Assembly (NCBI GenBank): GCA_022494885.1
Contig: JAGVSM010003779.1
Coordinates: forward strand, 1 to 64,000
DNA: 64,000 bases
Origin: Micrasema longulum
Lineage: Eukaryota > Arthropoda > Insecta > Trichoptera > Brachycentridae
Reading direction: 5' to 3'
The position numbers and the translations under genes are program-made. Of this stretch, positions 9,801 through 21,518 are shown piece by piece; within the stretch, counting starts at the first letter, position 1, and each line of letters opens with the position of its first letter. The notes below the pieces were generated by a model that was not told where the DNA came from, did no database searches, and worked only from the letters and a program-made list of their open reading frames with translations.

Positions 9801-12800
9801 CTGTAGTTAAAAGTAGTTATCACGTGCCATTGTTCTTGAACTTTGCAACAATGGTGATTGGACTCATAAAGGTAATAAACCAAAATCAGTGATCGAACAT
9901 CCCATTTCCAAGACAAACAAAAACGTTTTTTTTCCGAGTACCTTAGCCTTGTACATGACACGTAAGGCTACTAAATACAGAGGTCCAAATATATAAAAAA
10001 AAAAATTAAAAAATGTTATAAATAAAAAATTGATAAATGATCAAATATATAATTTTTTCTTGTAGTCCACATCAGTCTAATTTTAGTAGTGCAAACGATC
10101 AAATTTCCACCCAACTGCGTGACACAAGACTTGAGATATTATTTAAAAGAAAAAAACAAATTATGAACAAAGGCATTATACTTTTCTGGCCCCTAAGCTA
10201 TACAACTTTTTAAGCAAGGACATTTGGTGAACAAAATGAAAAACAATATTTTCAAAGCTCGAGTCCATAAATGGATTGCTTAAAGGACTAGACAGGAAGC
10301 TGAGGAATATTTTGCATATATCAGAATATAATTTTAGTTTCTTGAAAGTCCTTTCTCGTTTTATTGACGTAGGTATGTTTTAGAATCTTTTTTCATATTT
10401 CTTTTGAATTTTTACACAACAATTAATGTGAAAGTATGTACAATTATGTATAAAATAAATAATACACTGCCACTCCGGAACGTGCCTGTGGGCCAGTGGA
10501 GTGGCTACATCCATAAATATAAAAAAATATATATTGAGTACCTATTGTATAAACATTCTCTTTTGTAAACTATGTATTTGTATTTTATATTGGGTAAATA
10601 AAAAATAAAAAACATTTAAAAATTTACAAGGAAGTTCAGTACTTTTATTTATTTGTTAATAGACTATCAAACTAAGCGTCCTTGAGAAATTATATTGCGA
10701 AAATAGCGCTATATAAGATATCCATAATAATAATAAGCAAAATTTTATTTTATTTTTATAAATCGTATTATCATCCATTTAAAAGCCGAACCCTGTACCT
10801 GTCAAAACACACTAAACATCGAAAAACATGGCTACCCGGAAACTGGAAATCCATCACAACAAATAACAATGCCGTAATTGATTGGTTGTTTACCTGAACC
10901 TGTGAGAAATTGCTATTTGGCAATAAGCCCGCCAATGTACAATTTACATTATCTACAAAAAGTTAAATAAAAAAATATTTTTAAGTTGTTCACTTTTATG
11001 ATTTTTTTCATAAATTTTTGGGAAAATTTGCCAAACTAAATGCTTTAATTAATTTAATTTTAATTTAACAGGTGTAAGAAGGCAATTTTTATAACCAATT
11101 TTATATTTAAATACATAACTAGTTATATTACTGGTGTAGATAAAAGTTTTTTTTTGTTTCTAAATAACTTACGTGATGGAAGGGAATCATATTTCTTTGA
11201 AGTGGTTGTTGTATCAATCGCTGTACTAATTGGTTTTGGATTTGAATTTTCGGCATCTTTGAAAATAATCGGAGAAAAACTCTCTTTGTGGCTAGAAGGC
11301 GTTGTGCAAATTTCTTCTGATTTTCTTTTTGTTCCGACTTGCATCTTTGACTCCGAAAAAGCCGATTCTTCATCTAAATTAACATTATCATCTTTTTTAC
11401 ATTCTAAATTTGTTGTTGAAATTGATGGAGATTTCTCAATAACAGATTCCGTTTTCAATTCAATCTTTTGTAAACTGTTGTTGTTTAAGCTAGAGAGTGA
11501 AATTTTAATATTTGTTCTATGAAGAGGATTGTCTTTGGATTTTAATGAATCAGTTTTGTCTGTTCCGTTGGTATTCTTTTTATCAGAATCATTATTTTCA
11601 TTACTATTATCTATTTTAGCATCTAAATCGAGTTTATCATTTTCCTGTTTCTCTTTGACTAATTTCTTTTCAAGGAAAATGTTCGGATCTAATCCATCAA
11701 GGGTGACAACGAATTGGGGGTCTTTCTTGGGGGATGTTTTTTTAATCTCTGTCTTAAAATGCCTGAAAAGTAAAACAAAAAAGAAAACATTAAGCATTGA
11801 AAGTAAAATTGAATAAGAAAATAATTGAGTGAAACAGATAATAATGGGAATTGAAGGGTACACGGCTAAAACAGGCTCATTGCAGTTTTTGGATTTTCGA
11901 GATATTCATGCTATTTTTTTTTCCTAAATGCGTTCAATAATAGAATGGAATATTCAAAAGAACAAAATGTGACTGCCTGTCTTATGAACTGTAGGAAATA
12001 TATATGGGTCAACTCTGGAAAAAAACAGTTTTTGTCAGTTCTAGAAAGAAGTTTAAAAAAAAATAACTAGACATTTTTGTAAGTTTTTCTGTGATCGCAT
12101 GTATACACTTTAAATGAATTGAAAACCTATTTTATTAAATAAACAATGTTTTGAGTATGTTCAAATATTTGTTGACAGGCTGGACTTCTTCCCTAGGGAG
12201 TTATTTAGATTGAAATTTTTGCAACAGAGGGAAAACATTTTTGAGAATAGAATATGGAATGACGGGTCATAAGCCCTGTTAATGCCTATACTGCGATATT
12301 CTCTTCTCAAAAATGTTTTCCCTCTTTGTTGCAAAAATTAAGATTTTACTAAATATCATTGTCAAAACCCATTGTCCCACAAATAAGATTTTTATTCTTC
12401 TATTTGCTTTCATGTAAAATGAGTTATTTGTTAATTAGCCTGTTTTTGCCGTGTACCCTCGACACCATCAGCATAATAATGTGAAAAATCGATTTTAATT
12501 TTTGACTCGACTAAAGGCTTTGTAACATATTTTGGACATAATACATACTCATGAAACTATCTTAGTTTCAATGAATGAGATTGGAAGAATGGATGGAATT
12601 GTTTCAATGGATGAAATTTTGAAAAAAAAAATCTGATATAAAATTAGTTGATATTATTTATACATCCTAACTTTGAAACTAAACCTCGGAGGATTTTATT
12701 AGTTGACAACGCTATAAAAATGACACATAACTGCATTTCGAACTTTTTTCTAAAATTTTGTGATTTAGAGGGTTTTTCACTTAATTGATTTATTTTTTAT

Positions 12801-15800
12801 TAACACTGAGAACATTACAGAGTATCCAATTCATTCTAAATACATAACAGATTGATTAAATACAGAAAGAAATCTTGTAAAATGAACATACAGATTACAA
12901 TTTGGAAATTGCCTTCCTAAGAGAAATCCCACTGTCTTGAAACATTTCAATATCCGAGGCGATACAATTGAATAACACAATTGCTCTGCCTACCGGCATA
13001 GCCATTGGCAGTTTGGTTCTGTATTGTGACAGATAGAACAACCTGTGTTGCCTTTGTCGAAGATCAGGGACAAATATACGGAATTGAAAACCACCAATCA
13101 GTTGAAAAAAATGAACACTCAAATGAATATATAAGAAACAAATTGTTTAGGACACTTTTGTGTATGACATGACAAAACATTTAACGACATTGAAGAACAT
13201 TTGTTTCGTTCACTCCATTGTACAATATTTTGAATGCCACACTGAAGCTTCAAACAGTATACTCACGATATGTTTTAAACAAATAAGTAATAAATTATAC
13301 AGTTTCAGTTTATTTCCAAACCCCCTATTTACACCAAGTACAGTCTAAGCAAATCTTGAAAAAAATATTAAATAATTTATTGTAAATATTTATTTATTAT
13401 TAATATACACAATACACAATTCAATTATTGCATCATTATAAGTTTTCATTTCCCCGACTTGCTAGAAAGTTCCGTGTTAAGTAGTGCACAGGACAGTACA
13501 CGGTGAGAGAATGTTCTTGTGTTAAAAATAATAAATTAATAAATAAATAATAAAAATAACTCCTGTTCCTGAATTTTCAAATTACTTGTCTACAAAAAAA
13601 GGAAAAAAATACATATCAAGTGTTACTTACACAATATGGTACCAGGTGGCTAAAATATGCAAAGAGAAACTATCATACCAGAATTTAAGGTTTAGTGTTT
13701 TAAAAACGATGATTGATATGATATACTGACAAAGGTAAATGAATTGAAAATAAATTAGTATTAGAATACACAAATCACTTACAAAACTCTAGAAATAACG
13801 GGTCCATCTGTTCTACTGTTGGTTTCAATGTGAGTGGGTACATAGTCGACACTCTTGAAATTGCTTAGTTTCCTTCCGAGAGGTTCCGGAACATATTCAC
13901 TAGTGACATCTGTATTCTTCCTGTTTTCTCCATCGCTTTCAAGGTCGCCTAAGCTCTCTGTGTCGATGTCTATCTCTAAATCGGAATTAGAATTTCGTCT
14001 TTCGTAATCATTTGAAGACGGCACTTTATCAGATGAAACTTCGATGATGATTTTTTTCGGGTCTACATGCCTTCTCATTGGAAGAACTAGTGCTTTCTTC
14101 TTGGGTTTAGATTCTGTGTTTTTAGGAGGCATCTATAAGAAGAACAGAAATAAACAAAATTTAATAATAAATAGAATATATCATTGGGTTTCTGGCGCAA
14201 GTTTGTAACTACATTTTACTTGTTGTGAGATACCGCACTTTTAAAGTTAAAAGCTCACCCTAAACAAACAATTCAAATAAAACTGCAAGCTGAATATCAT
14301 AAAATAATATTTTTTGTATTCATAAAATATTTTTATTTACTTTTTAAATAAAGATTATTTGACACTATTTATGAAGACATCTCATTTTTCATAAATATGT
14401 AGCTACCAACTTGTGCCAGAAACCTGACGATATAGATATTCATAAATTTGTAGAACATTTCTTCAGAAAAGATTAAATACTCATGTAATTAAGGGCTAAA
14501 AATTTGAAGTTTTTTAAAAAATACCATAAATAGAAAAAACCTTTTATTAGAATTTATTTCGGAAAAAATTATACTATCATAATACCGATCAATTTTTCAT
14601 ACTGTTTTTAGATATACTATAATGTGTTGTCACTTTCTATGGTCAAACGCTCAAAATTTCAGAGCAATAAATGCAACCAATCTTTTAAAATTGTATATGT
14701 GTAACGCAGCTTCAATTTTTTTTTTCTAAGCTTCCGGCTTTGGCAAGTTGGTGAAAGCATTTCAAAGATGTGTAGTGGCCACAATTATGAAGGGATTACG
14801 ATTTTGCTTAAGTACATTAAAAATAATTTGATCCATTGTTTCCCTCATATTAATTCGGTTGAAATTTCCACAAAATCCCTTCTTTTTTTAAATATATATT
14901 TTTATTTAACTTTGTATAAAGATCATGGTCTTAAAGGACAGCACATGAGCAAATAGATATTATATATTTACCATCTGTTTCTTAAATGGAAATGTGAAAG
15001 TAGTATTATATTATGGTAAAGTTGAAATTTACTTTAGAATTATTAATATGGTATTTCATGACAATGAGAGATTGATTGATTGGCAATATATAGTTGTTTC
15101 GAACAACACTTCTCATGTTTCCGCTGGTAGCTTATCATAGACAATCGGTGCGCGGGCGAGAGATCGCAGGTTTGGAAAGCAAATTTTTTTAAATGTCTCG
15201 AATTTTTTAATCATGCAATCTCACGCACTATGCCGTTGTAATACATAATACGAAAATTTGTTTTAAAGAAGTATTCATTGCGAAAACAGCAAATACGAAA
15301 TACATAGCATAAGGCTGTATATTTAACTATAAAGTGGTACAATTTAAATAATATATTTGTCAGATTTACCCAATATCTAAAACAGGTGTTATTTTTAATT
15401 TATTATTAATATTGGTGACATCATTAGATTCATGCAAAAGTAGTGAATCTGCAAAACGTCAAGTTTGTAGTAGGGAAAATAATTATGTTTATTTTTCCAA
15501 ATATGCGGGTAAAAAAGCTGTTATTGGAAAATTGCGTTTACATAGTTAGAATCAATGAGGAACTTCAGCCCTACAGGAAATTGTATATAATAAATACATT
15601 GTTGGCGGCGGTAAAAATTGTAGTATTAAATTGTGCAGCAAAGTTTCCTGAAAATGTATAAAAAAGATTAATAAAAAACATTTGAATTAAAACAGACTAC
15701 TTTCACTACGTCACTGGTTCATATGGATTAACCTATCATATGAGAGCAATGGAAGATTTCCGTTTCGCTTGCCATGGATGGACCAATGAAAGAACTGAAG

Positions 15801-18800
15801 AGAAGAACTGAACAATGAGAAGAACTGAATGAGAACAAACGGAAACAAACCTCTGACGTCACACGCGGAGTTATTTCAGAAATACAAAACTTACAAAAAA
15901 TCGATAATACGATAACAAATAAAAAAAACAAAAAAAAACTATTGAAAGTTCAAATTATAAATTGATTACATTTTAAAATATACAGTGGAAAAAAAATCTG
16001 TGATCAAACATGGGAAACGAGTTGTAGAAGAGTGGAGTTTGAGCCTCGGGCCTCCAACTGCAGAGTCCACACACTACCACATGCTTATAATACGATTACA
16101 TATGTCATATTTTATATAATTACTTATAGAACTTTTGCACTTACAGATTACATAGCTGGGTATATTCAAAGCTTAACCAATTTGCACAATTAAACCCGTG
16201 TCGTGCAAGCAAGTTACTTGTTTGGACCTTCTCAATTTGAATGTTACATAAAAAAACTCATTTTTGCACATAGGACAGGTTTAAAATATTTGCATAGTTT
16301 TTATATTGTCTGTGAAAATTTGAAATGGCATTATGAGAGAGTGTAAATTGTTCAAAAGAGGAAAAATATTTTTTTAAAGCACTATGTTTCTGGTTTGTAT
16401 GAAAATACTAAATTTGGTTATAATGGTTAAAATAATATTGGTTTATTGCATTTCGATTTCTGCCGAACACATTATGCGCTTACACTGAGTAGAGATTTGT
16501 GAGCATCAGCGACAGCCCTCATGAGCAGTTGGGAAGCCGGCGCACCAGACAAGTTGGTGGGGCGAGGGGGAGCCCTCACTATGCTGGCCACAGCTACAGC
16601 GGGATCCTCTTCTCGCCTGGGAGGGAGTGGAACAATTCTGGAAGGAAGATAAATCTAATTAATATTTTGAGAAATAACTTTATAATAATTTTTACATAAG
16701 TTTAACTGAATGAAAGAACTGAAAGGTTTAAGAATGCAAAGAGAAAAAATAGGTGATTTAACTCTCGATAGTCTTTTGTATGATGTTGCTAGCTAAGAAG
16801 ATGACCGGCAATTCTTGGTTTCAAGAATCTATGATTCTCTCATATTCACCTGATCTAGCCCCTATTTACATACTGGCTACTCCCTAAACTCAAGGAACAT
16901 TTGAGTGGAAATAAATTTTTGGAAGACAATGAGATCATGCGCTGTGTAGACGAGTGGTTGGCAGGGATCAGACAAATGTTCTAGGAAATGAAGTCCCGGG
17001 GGACTACGTCGAAAAACAAGGCACAAAAGCTTTTTCTCATACACATAAAAATAGGTCTGGGGTGGAACACATTAACCAACCCTCGAATATTGTTGAATGA
17101 ACATCAATTTCTTAGGTTTGATATATGTAGCAGATTACTTATTTCTAAATAAATTCTATTTAGAATGAAGTAAACAAATACCTTGAACCGATTCTTTTTC
17201 TAATCACATTTTCTTCTCTATTAGCTTCATCTTTAGTGCGAGTCTTTTCTTCTCTTAGTGTCAGTCTGCTTTTTACCGATATTTTTTCATTACTTGAAGT
17301 TGAGTGTTTCTCCGCACGCATTCTGAAAATTAATCAATTAATAGCTGCGTTATTATTATTATTAGGTTACTAGCAGCATTAAGCTAATGCGTGTATATCT
17401 AATATAATGTGTTTGAAATATATGATACATACATAAATAAACAAAAAACACCTAACAATAGTACTCTATACAATGGTCCATAATGAATTAATATTGATTT
17501 ACTCGTATTTGAATCGTAATTTGTACAGTTCTATGTAAAATACAATGCCCTTGAACTAGTGTTTTTCACAATATGGCTGGCTACTCAGGTAAAATCATGA
17601 AAAGAAAATTAAATGGAGATTAATCCGCATCATAATTGATGGGTTAGAGCAACCATGCCTGAGGTACCGGGTTCGATTGTCAGCGAGTGATTTTCTAGTA
17701 ATGCTCTTACTATTCCGGAAATTAGGAAAAACAATGAATAATTACTGGAACTGCCTGAATACAAAATATAATTAGATTTCATAATAAAATAAATTGCAAT
17801 GTGAAACACTGTGAGGCACTAAAAAATAAAGATTTATGCCATTGAATTTAAAATGCATGGAAACAAGACACGATCGTAATGCCGAATTCACAGACAAAAC
17901 TCAAGGAAAGTACATTCTACTTTCCTCACCTTCAAGTAATTCCCTGCCTATGAGATTATAATGTGCTTTCCTCACCTTGAGTTTTGTTTACAAATACGGG
18001 CATAAGAATCAGAGGAGTAGGTAAGGAATAGAGATGGTAAAGAAACAGCTATTTTGAAACAGTTATTCTCCCGAAACAGCTGAAACAGTTTCCATCCAAA
18101 ACTCCAGTTGAAAAATAAATTCTTAGCAGTTGCCGTTATAAATTAAATGAACAACACTCACCATGAAAGATGAATTTGAAAGCTGGTTTTAGGCAGAAAT
18201 ATTTTATAGTCCCTGGACTGGCACTTGAAGCGCAATACCAATCATATAACCGTTATGTAACAAATGATTCGAATACACTGCATTTGGTGTACAAATTGGG
18301 TAAAAAAATATTTGTACAGTATAGGATTACCTTTCTGAAGCACCACTGTCATGCTTGTCATTTTTCCCTTTGCTGGACTGATACGGATTAACCATATTGA
18401 CGGTTCTGGTAATCGTGGTTCTATCATTAGAAATTGTGATGGAATTGGGACGCACTCCGAGTCTATCTCGAAGTGGTCTCTTCGGAAGGTTTAATTCTAT
18501 CTGAGGTAACTCCAGCATGGTAACCTTCGTTCTCAGAGGGGATTTCTCAGGAGCCCTGATTAGTTCTCTTTGCTTTTGAGGAGGGGGAGACTTGACAGGA
18601 GTTAGAGACTCCTCTTCAAATTCCGAAAGCTTTTCTGGAGTACCTTCTCGATGCAGCGGTGGTGTTATTATTTCAGCGGCTGAAACCTAAAGAAAATAAA
18701 AATGTAGAGAGATTTTAGAATAGTGAACTAAAACCATAAAGTTAAAAGCGTTTTAAAAAATTACCCATTCCTTTCACAGCATATCCGAATACACTGTGGT

Positions 18801-21046
18801 ATGCAGATTGAGTTCTGGGTTATTGGCATGTCTATGTAACAACAATCCTGATGATGGAAGCTGCCATAACCCAGAAAAGTCAATCTGCATCTGAATGCAA
18901 AACATTTAGTAAAAAAAAAAACATTATTGAAAACGGTAGGATTATATTAGTATTATATATAATACTTAGTATTACAGAAAGTGTGAAGGCTATAGCCGGG
19001 TCAAAAGAAAAAATGAAAGGAATCGTGTCGCATTTATTTGATTTTTTATGTAATCAAATTCATATGATTTTTATAAATAATTATTGGTAAATAAGAAAAA
19101 CATAACATTAAATCTCAGTATGAGATGCAGTCAAATAAGAACAGGCATTTTACATATTTATGAAAAAATTAGTTCATGAACTAATTGAAAATATATTGAT
19201 TAATTTAAAAACTTACCATAGGATCTTCATTGAAATCAACTCCCATTAATTCTTCCGCTTCGGTTCGCAAGTTGATGAAATCTTCGTCTTCTGAGCCGGA
19301 GTCCATCTGTTCAGCGAGTCTTTTCTTCAGAGTTTGTATTTTAGCGTTGATTTCGTTAATCTCCTTTATTTTCTCAGCTCTAGGCTCTCCGGTCAACACA
19401 GATGTCGACAGTCCCGATGAGATATCGGTGAGAGACGGAATATCGAAAGAATCTGTGTTAGACGGGTTCTCGTCGACTTCGGAAATTTGTTCCACAGAAT
19501 TAGGGTCTATTATTGGAAATCGGTTTCTATTGAGAAGTTTTCGTCCGGATTTTGTTTCCCCACTATTTACAGACACAGTATTTTTAACATCACTAACAGA
19601 TATAACTGAATTAGATTTGATACCGTGTGATTTTAGAATCTGTCCTGCGAAGACATCAGTTATAGAAGGTGATGACTCCTTTTCTAGGTTCATAAGAAGT
19701 GGAGGAACATTTGGTCTTATTCTTTCTGTTTCTTTAGAGCTAGGCTTTTTGTCTTTCTTCGATTTTTTCATTTTGAGTTTTAGCTTCGCTTTTAATTTTT
19801 CTCTATCCTTTTCCCTTTTCTTGTCTTTTTCTTTGCGGTCTTTTTTCAAACTTGAGTCTGTGGAGTGTTTTGGTTTAGATTTTTTTGCATTGGAAACTAA
19901 AATGCCAAAATTGACAATAAAGGATAAAAAAATAATAAAAGAAACGGATAAAATAAAAAATATCTTAGAACTATAAAATGCAGCTGAACTTGGTTGTATT
20001 AAGCACGACAATCTAAAACATATCAATACGAGTTTTTAAATAAATATAATTAGCATTTGTAAGATTTACCCAAAAAAAATATTTCGGGGCTATTCTCATT
20101 ATGAAATGTAACTATTCTAATGACAGAAATAAAAGTGTTTATTGCTGATCAGGGTATTACTTAATAAATAAAATAACATTTAAAAAATGTATACAAGGGT
20201 AAAGATTTTCAAATATTTGAATGGACGATGTATAATCAATTAACCCTGGACACCTAAAGTTCATACAAACCCCATTAAACCTAACCATTTGTCGATTCGA
20301 CGAATGTTCTTTGTGGTGAATATTTCTGATTAAAAACATCGCTGGGCATAAATGTCTCTTGAGACCGTGGCAAGTACGGAGTTGACAAGCGACAACACGA
20401 TAATCAGCGTGCGCGGTAAAAAGATCCAGCGTATTTGCTATCGTATATTTGTTGATGCGATGAAGGTTAGGTGTCTAGGGTTAAAAATAATATAAAATTT
20501 AGCAAAACCTACTGCAAATGTTCAGTGTACTAATTTATTAAGTTTGTCGTTATTTCGTTACATACACAGTTCTCTGCTGCCCATAACCATGTTTTTTTAA
20601 ATTAAAAATAAACTAACCAATATTTGTATTAATGGTGACTTCTTGAAGTTTTTGCAATACTTGGTGGAGCCAACCAACAAACGCCTCCGTATTATTAGTT
20701 AGAAATAGTTGGAGATCATCCTCCATCTGCGATCGAGTTCTTTTATTAGCTACCATAACCATCACATAATCTGGAAGTTCGTCATCTAAAAAATATTCAA
20801 ATAAAATCACTGTGCAGGTGACACGAGGACTAATAATAATACATATTCGAATGTAGAATCACTCACCGACATAGCAACCCAACTCCATTAGCTTGGCTTT
20901 AATAGCACTCTAAAATAAATAATAACATCAGTACATAATAGTTTATTAAACTTATTAAAATAAGTCAACCGATCACAACTTAGTAAACATTTTACAAAAC
21001 AACTTACTCTCATCTTTTGACCGACTTCACTACCGATAGCCTCCAT
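6687..21046 (-). CDS. ZC3H14: ZC3H14/Nab2 poly(A)-binding CCCH zinc-finger protein (whole gene, 11 exons)
   Basis: Spliced CDS of 3054 nt (1017 residues) from exons 21046-21008, 20909-20867, 20785-20618, 19896-19217, 18686-18331, 17322-17182, 16637-16484, 14132-13783, 11762-11173, 8316-7993 and 6895-6687. Every intron is GT-AG and every junction preserves phase. Seen: N-terminal MEAIGSEVGQKMRSAI and YVDDELPDYVMVMVANKR (the PWI-like fold of this family), a Lys/Glu-rich segment, the conserved FVVTLDG motif, a PPDKKRK putative nuclear signal, and five CCCH fingers. Known for the family: the fingers bind poly(A), and the protein acts in the nucleus on poly(A)-tail length and mRNA export (yeast Nab2, fly dNab2, human ZC3H14). 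The protein is longer than the human form (about 740 residues), mostly through the disordered middle. The start is the first ATG matching the conserved N-terminus. Alternative splicing cannot be excluded. Confidence 0.93.
7790..7957 (-). repeat. tRNA-derived SINE (family S1), intron 10 of ZC3H14
   Basis: Minus strand: tRNA-like head with an A-box-like region and degenerate B box (GGTTTGATTCC), then a body shared with the copies at 33793-34047 and 50360-50620. Its head begins only about 35 bp from the exon 10 donor. Confidence 0.75.
7993..8316 (-). CDS. ZC3H14: ZC3H14 exon 10 (CCCH fingers 1-3)
   Basis: PPDKKRK precedes three tandem CCCH fingers: CRFFPDCRLGAACEFYH (C-X5-C-X5-C-X3-H), CLSFPACAFGDNCAYGH and CKFDKSCVRKGCPYTH (C-X5-C-X4-C-X3-H). 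The donor GTCAGT at 7992 is unusual but gives the right phase to join exon 11. The longer ORF reads on into an intronic SINE. Confidence 0.93.
8586..9112. repeat. Dispersed repeat with inverted arms carrying a hammerhead motif (family H, copy 1)
   Basis: The right arm (8940-9100) holds the hammerhead. The left arm (8597-8690, from TTTTTCTACTGACATTTC on) is the inverted copy of sequence that, in the 38-kb copy, directly follows the ribozyme. GCTGGACAT occurs at both outer ends. No coding capacity. The arrangement resembles non-autonomous Penelope-like or retrozyme insertions, but that assignment is inference. Confidence 0.6.
9016..9058 (+). ncRNA. Type I hammerhead ribozyme motif (intact-looking)
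   Basis: In order: stem I strand ACCAGT, core CTGACGA, one unpaired T, stem II GTCG-TTCA-CGAC, GAAA, a minimal stem III ACCCGGT, cleavage triplet GTC, then ACTGGT pairing perfectly with the first strand. All conserved core residues are present. Predicted cleavage is after 9052. The very short palindrome-like stem III is typical of hammerheads thought to act as dimers in retroelements. The extra T between A9 and stem II departs from the textbook consensus. Confidence 0.75.
9390..10000 (+). pseudogene. 5'-truncated LINE tail (R1-like C-terminus)
   Basis: Open from about 9440 to a stop at 9892: QQRWEDHYRASSTGKI, then FTGHGAMRSYLYRFKL and a C-X-C...H-X4-C cluster (CPCDD...EHLLFQC). This is the C-terminal layout of R1/LOA-type non-LTR retrotransposon ORF2 proteins. 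Endonuclease and reverse transcriptase are absent. A short 3' UTR runs to an A-rich tail near 9990. A second, more damaged copy is at 53540-53900 (minus). Confidence 0.7.
10150..10340 (+). pseudogene. LINE C-terminal fragment
   Basis: Reads NNIFKARVHKWIA, a stop, then RTRQEAEEYFA, resembling the last residues of CR1/jockey-like reverse transcriptases. Short and degenerate, so the assignment is tentative. Confidence 0.35.
10780..10975 (+). repeat. Retroposon 3' tail (family R)
   Basis: Contains GCAATAAGCCCGCCAATGTA, which recurs inverted at about 27260, and ends in a short A-rich tail. A non-LTR 3' UTR fragment in intron 9 of ZC3H14. Confidence 0.5.
11173..11762 (-). CDS. ZC3H14: ZC3H14 exon 9 (FVVTLDG motif)
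   Basis: Contains PQFVVTLDGLDPN near its start. FVVTLDG is shared with vertebrate ZC3H14 and helps fix the orthology. The rest is a low-complexity Ser/Asn/Lys linker, with KRKSEE as a possible nuclear signal. The 246-codon ORF over it extends falsely into the upstream intron. Confidence 0.9.
12140..12400. repeat. Foldback element (family F), intron 8 of ZC3H14
   Basis: Starts with the shared word TTTTGAGTATGTTCAAAT. Arms GCAACAGAGGGAAAACATTT and its inverse flank a centre with GGTCATAAGCCCTGT. Relatives lie at about 26.8, 36.1, 37.6, 44.2 and 57.8 kb. Confidence 0.65.
12895..13740. other. Intron 8 sequence, possible LINE remnant
   Basis: A minus-strand stretch (12895-13122) reads PDLRQRQHRLFYLSQYRTKL, which looks like degenerate LINE coding, and nothing firm surrounds it. 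The rest is AT-rich intron. Confidence 0.25.
13783..14132 (-). CDS. ZC3H14: ZC3H14 exon 8
   Basis: Begins in frame MPPKNTESKPKKK and RRHVDPKKIIIEVSS, then an acidic Asp/Ser-rich linker, and ends VISRV plus two bases at GTAAGT. Since exon 7 ends in phase 0, the ATG at the exon start is an internal Met, not a second start. Confidence 0.88.
14185..14427. mobile_element. Short TIR element next to ZC3H14 exon 8
   Basis: The left end GGTTTCTGGCGCAAGTTTGT is matched by the inverted right end (ACTTGTGCCAGAAACC) with few mismatches, enclosing 240 bp of AT-rich sequence with further inverted words (ATTCATAAA). It lies about 55 bp upstream of the exon 8 acceptor in intron 7. Confidence 0.55.
16484..16637 (-). 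CDS. ZC3H14: ZC3H14 exon 7
   Basis: Encodes IVPLPPRREEDPAVAVASIV and then a block ending LLMRAVADAHKSLLS, which resembles the conserved helix of vertebrate ZC3H14 (LL.RA.ADAHKS). It is more GC-rich than the flanking introns. Donor GTAAGC. Confidence 0.88.
16790..17060 (+). pseudogene. Mariner transposase C-terminal relic
   Basis: Reads YSPDLAP, then LKEHLSGNKFLEDNEI and CVDEWLAGIRQMF with frameshifts and stops, the C-terminal region of a mariner transposase of a subfamily different from the 4.8-kb copy. It lies in ZC3H14 intron 6. Terminal repeats not found. Confidence 0.6.
17182..17322 (-). CDS. ZC3H14: ZC3H14 exon 6
   Basis: Encodes MRAEKHSTSSNEK and a run of basic/acidic residues ending RKRIGS, joined by split Arg codons at both ends. 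Donor is GTATTT, acceptor TTTTCAG. Confidence 0.85.
17635..17775 (+). repeat. tRNA-derived SINE remnant (family S3)
   Basis: A-box-like GGGTTAGAGCAACCATGCC and B-box-like GGGTTCGATTGTC about 30 bp apart, followed by a non-tRNA body ending A-rich. It lacks tRNA cloverleaf pairing, so it is not a functional tRNA. Confidence 0.5.
17890..17990. repeat. Short inverted repeat
   Basis: ACAAAACTCAAGGAAAGTAC faces GTGCTTTCCTCACCTTGAGT across about 45 bp, in intron 5 of ZC3H14. Confidence 0.4.
18331..18686 (-). CDS. ZC3H14: ZC3H14 exon 5
   Basis: Follows exon 4 in frame as VSAAEIITPP, then a Pro/Lys-rich linker (SLTPVKSPPPQKQREL) with several Ser-Pro sites, and RPLRDRLGVRP. The acceptor is the AG just before GTTTCAG, chosen over the later AG because exon 4 ends in phase 0. 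Donor GTAATC. Confidence 0.85.
18800..18895. repeat. Short foldback, intron 4 of ZC3H14
   Basis: GCAGATTGAGTTCTGGGTTA pairs with the inverse of TAACCCAGAAAAGTCAATCTGC. Between the arms is CTGATGATGG, which recalls a hammerhead half but has no GAAA partner. Confidence 0.4.
19217..19896 (-). CDS. ZC3H14: ZC3H14 exon 4 (charged linker)
   Basis: Opens with a Lys-rich, likely nuclear-targeting tract (KKDRKEKDKKREKDREKL) and continues with a Ser/Asp-rich disordered region. Near the end it has a coiled-coil-prone stretch (EKIKEINEINAKIQTLKKRL) and an acidic tail finishing NEDPM at the GTAAGT donor. The longer 273-codon ORF here includes intron sequence upstream of the acceptor at 19897. Confidence 0.9.
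20618..20785 (-). CDS. ZC3H14: ZC3H14 exon 3 (PWI-like domain core)
   Basis: Contains DELPDYVMVMVANKRTR and FLTNNTEAFVGWLHQVLQKL, the most conserved N-terminal block of the family. Phase 1 in and phase 1 out, donor GTTAGT. Confidence 0.93.
20867..20909 (-). CDS. ZC3H14: ZC3H14 exon 2
   Basis: A 43-nt exon reading SAIKAKLMELGCYV plus one base, with TTTTAG acceptor and GTGAGT donor. It is helix 1-2 of the PWI-like domain and too short to show as an ORF. Confidence 0.9.
21008..21046 (-). CDS. ZC3H14: ZC3H14 exon 1 (start)
   Basis: Encodes MEAIGSEVGQKMR and ends in frame at a GTAAGT donor. It matches the family N-terminus of about a dozen residues ending in a basic residue before SAIK. Confidence 0.9.
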
Positions 21047-21518
21047 TTTAAAATATAAATATTTTCGTAAGTTAAACAGTGCTCAATTTACTCGGTTAAA
21101 GGCATTATTATCTAATAATTTAAGAAATTTATATTACAATCCTCCTGCAAAAATATCTGATAAATGTTGACATTTTTCCATACTTGGATACCTTTGGTGT
21201 TGCAAGTATATAAAAAAAATGCATTTAAATTTCGCTTCAGTGCCTGCCTTACCACTTACAAAAAATAATTTGTTATTTTAGTTAGGTACTTCTGACTACT
21301 GACAGTAATGCAGTAACGTAATATTGTGTTTTCTCCATGGGTTATTTATATATGTATTTACATAATATATATTATTATTTAACTGTTTATTTTTTAATCG
21401 ACACGGTGCTTATTCATCATATTATTGTTTGCAACGTTGGATAGTGATTAGTGTCATGATTATAAAAATACATTAAAAAGTGCGAGTAAATTAAATTGGA
21501 TCATTAGACTAATGTGTT
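21047..21518. promoter_or_regulatory. Putative bidirectional promoter of ZC3H14 and a divergent small ORF
   Basis: This 472-bp interval separates the ZC3H14 ATG from a divergent ATG at 21519 that opens a spliceable small ORF. I see no TATA box placed convincingly for either side. The assignment rests on position only. Confidence 0.4.

Noticed and set aside
11154..11816. Plus-strand ORFs of 122 and 95 codons
   Set aside because: Antisense shadows of ZC3H14 exon 9 (minus strand has the conserved FVVTLDG motif and correct splice phases).
18800..18895. Possible hammerhead (CTGATGATGG)
   Set aside because: There is no GAAA partner or cleavage triplet at the right spacing. The inverted arms alone explain the similarity.
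19230..19976. 248-codon plus-strand ORF
   Set aside because: Antisense of ZC3H14 exon 4. It is long only because the minus-strand codon bias avoids stops in that frame.
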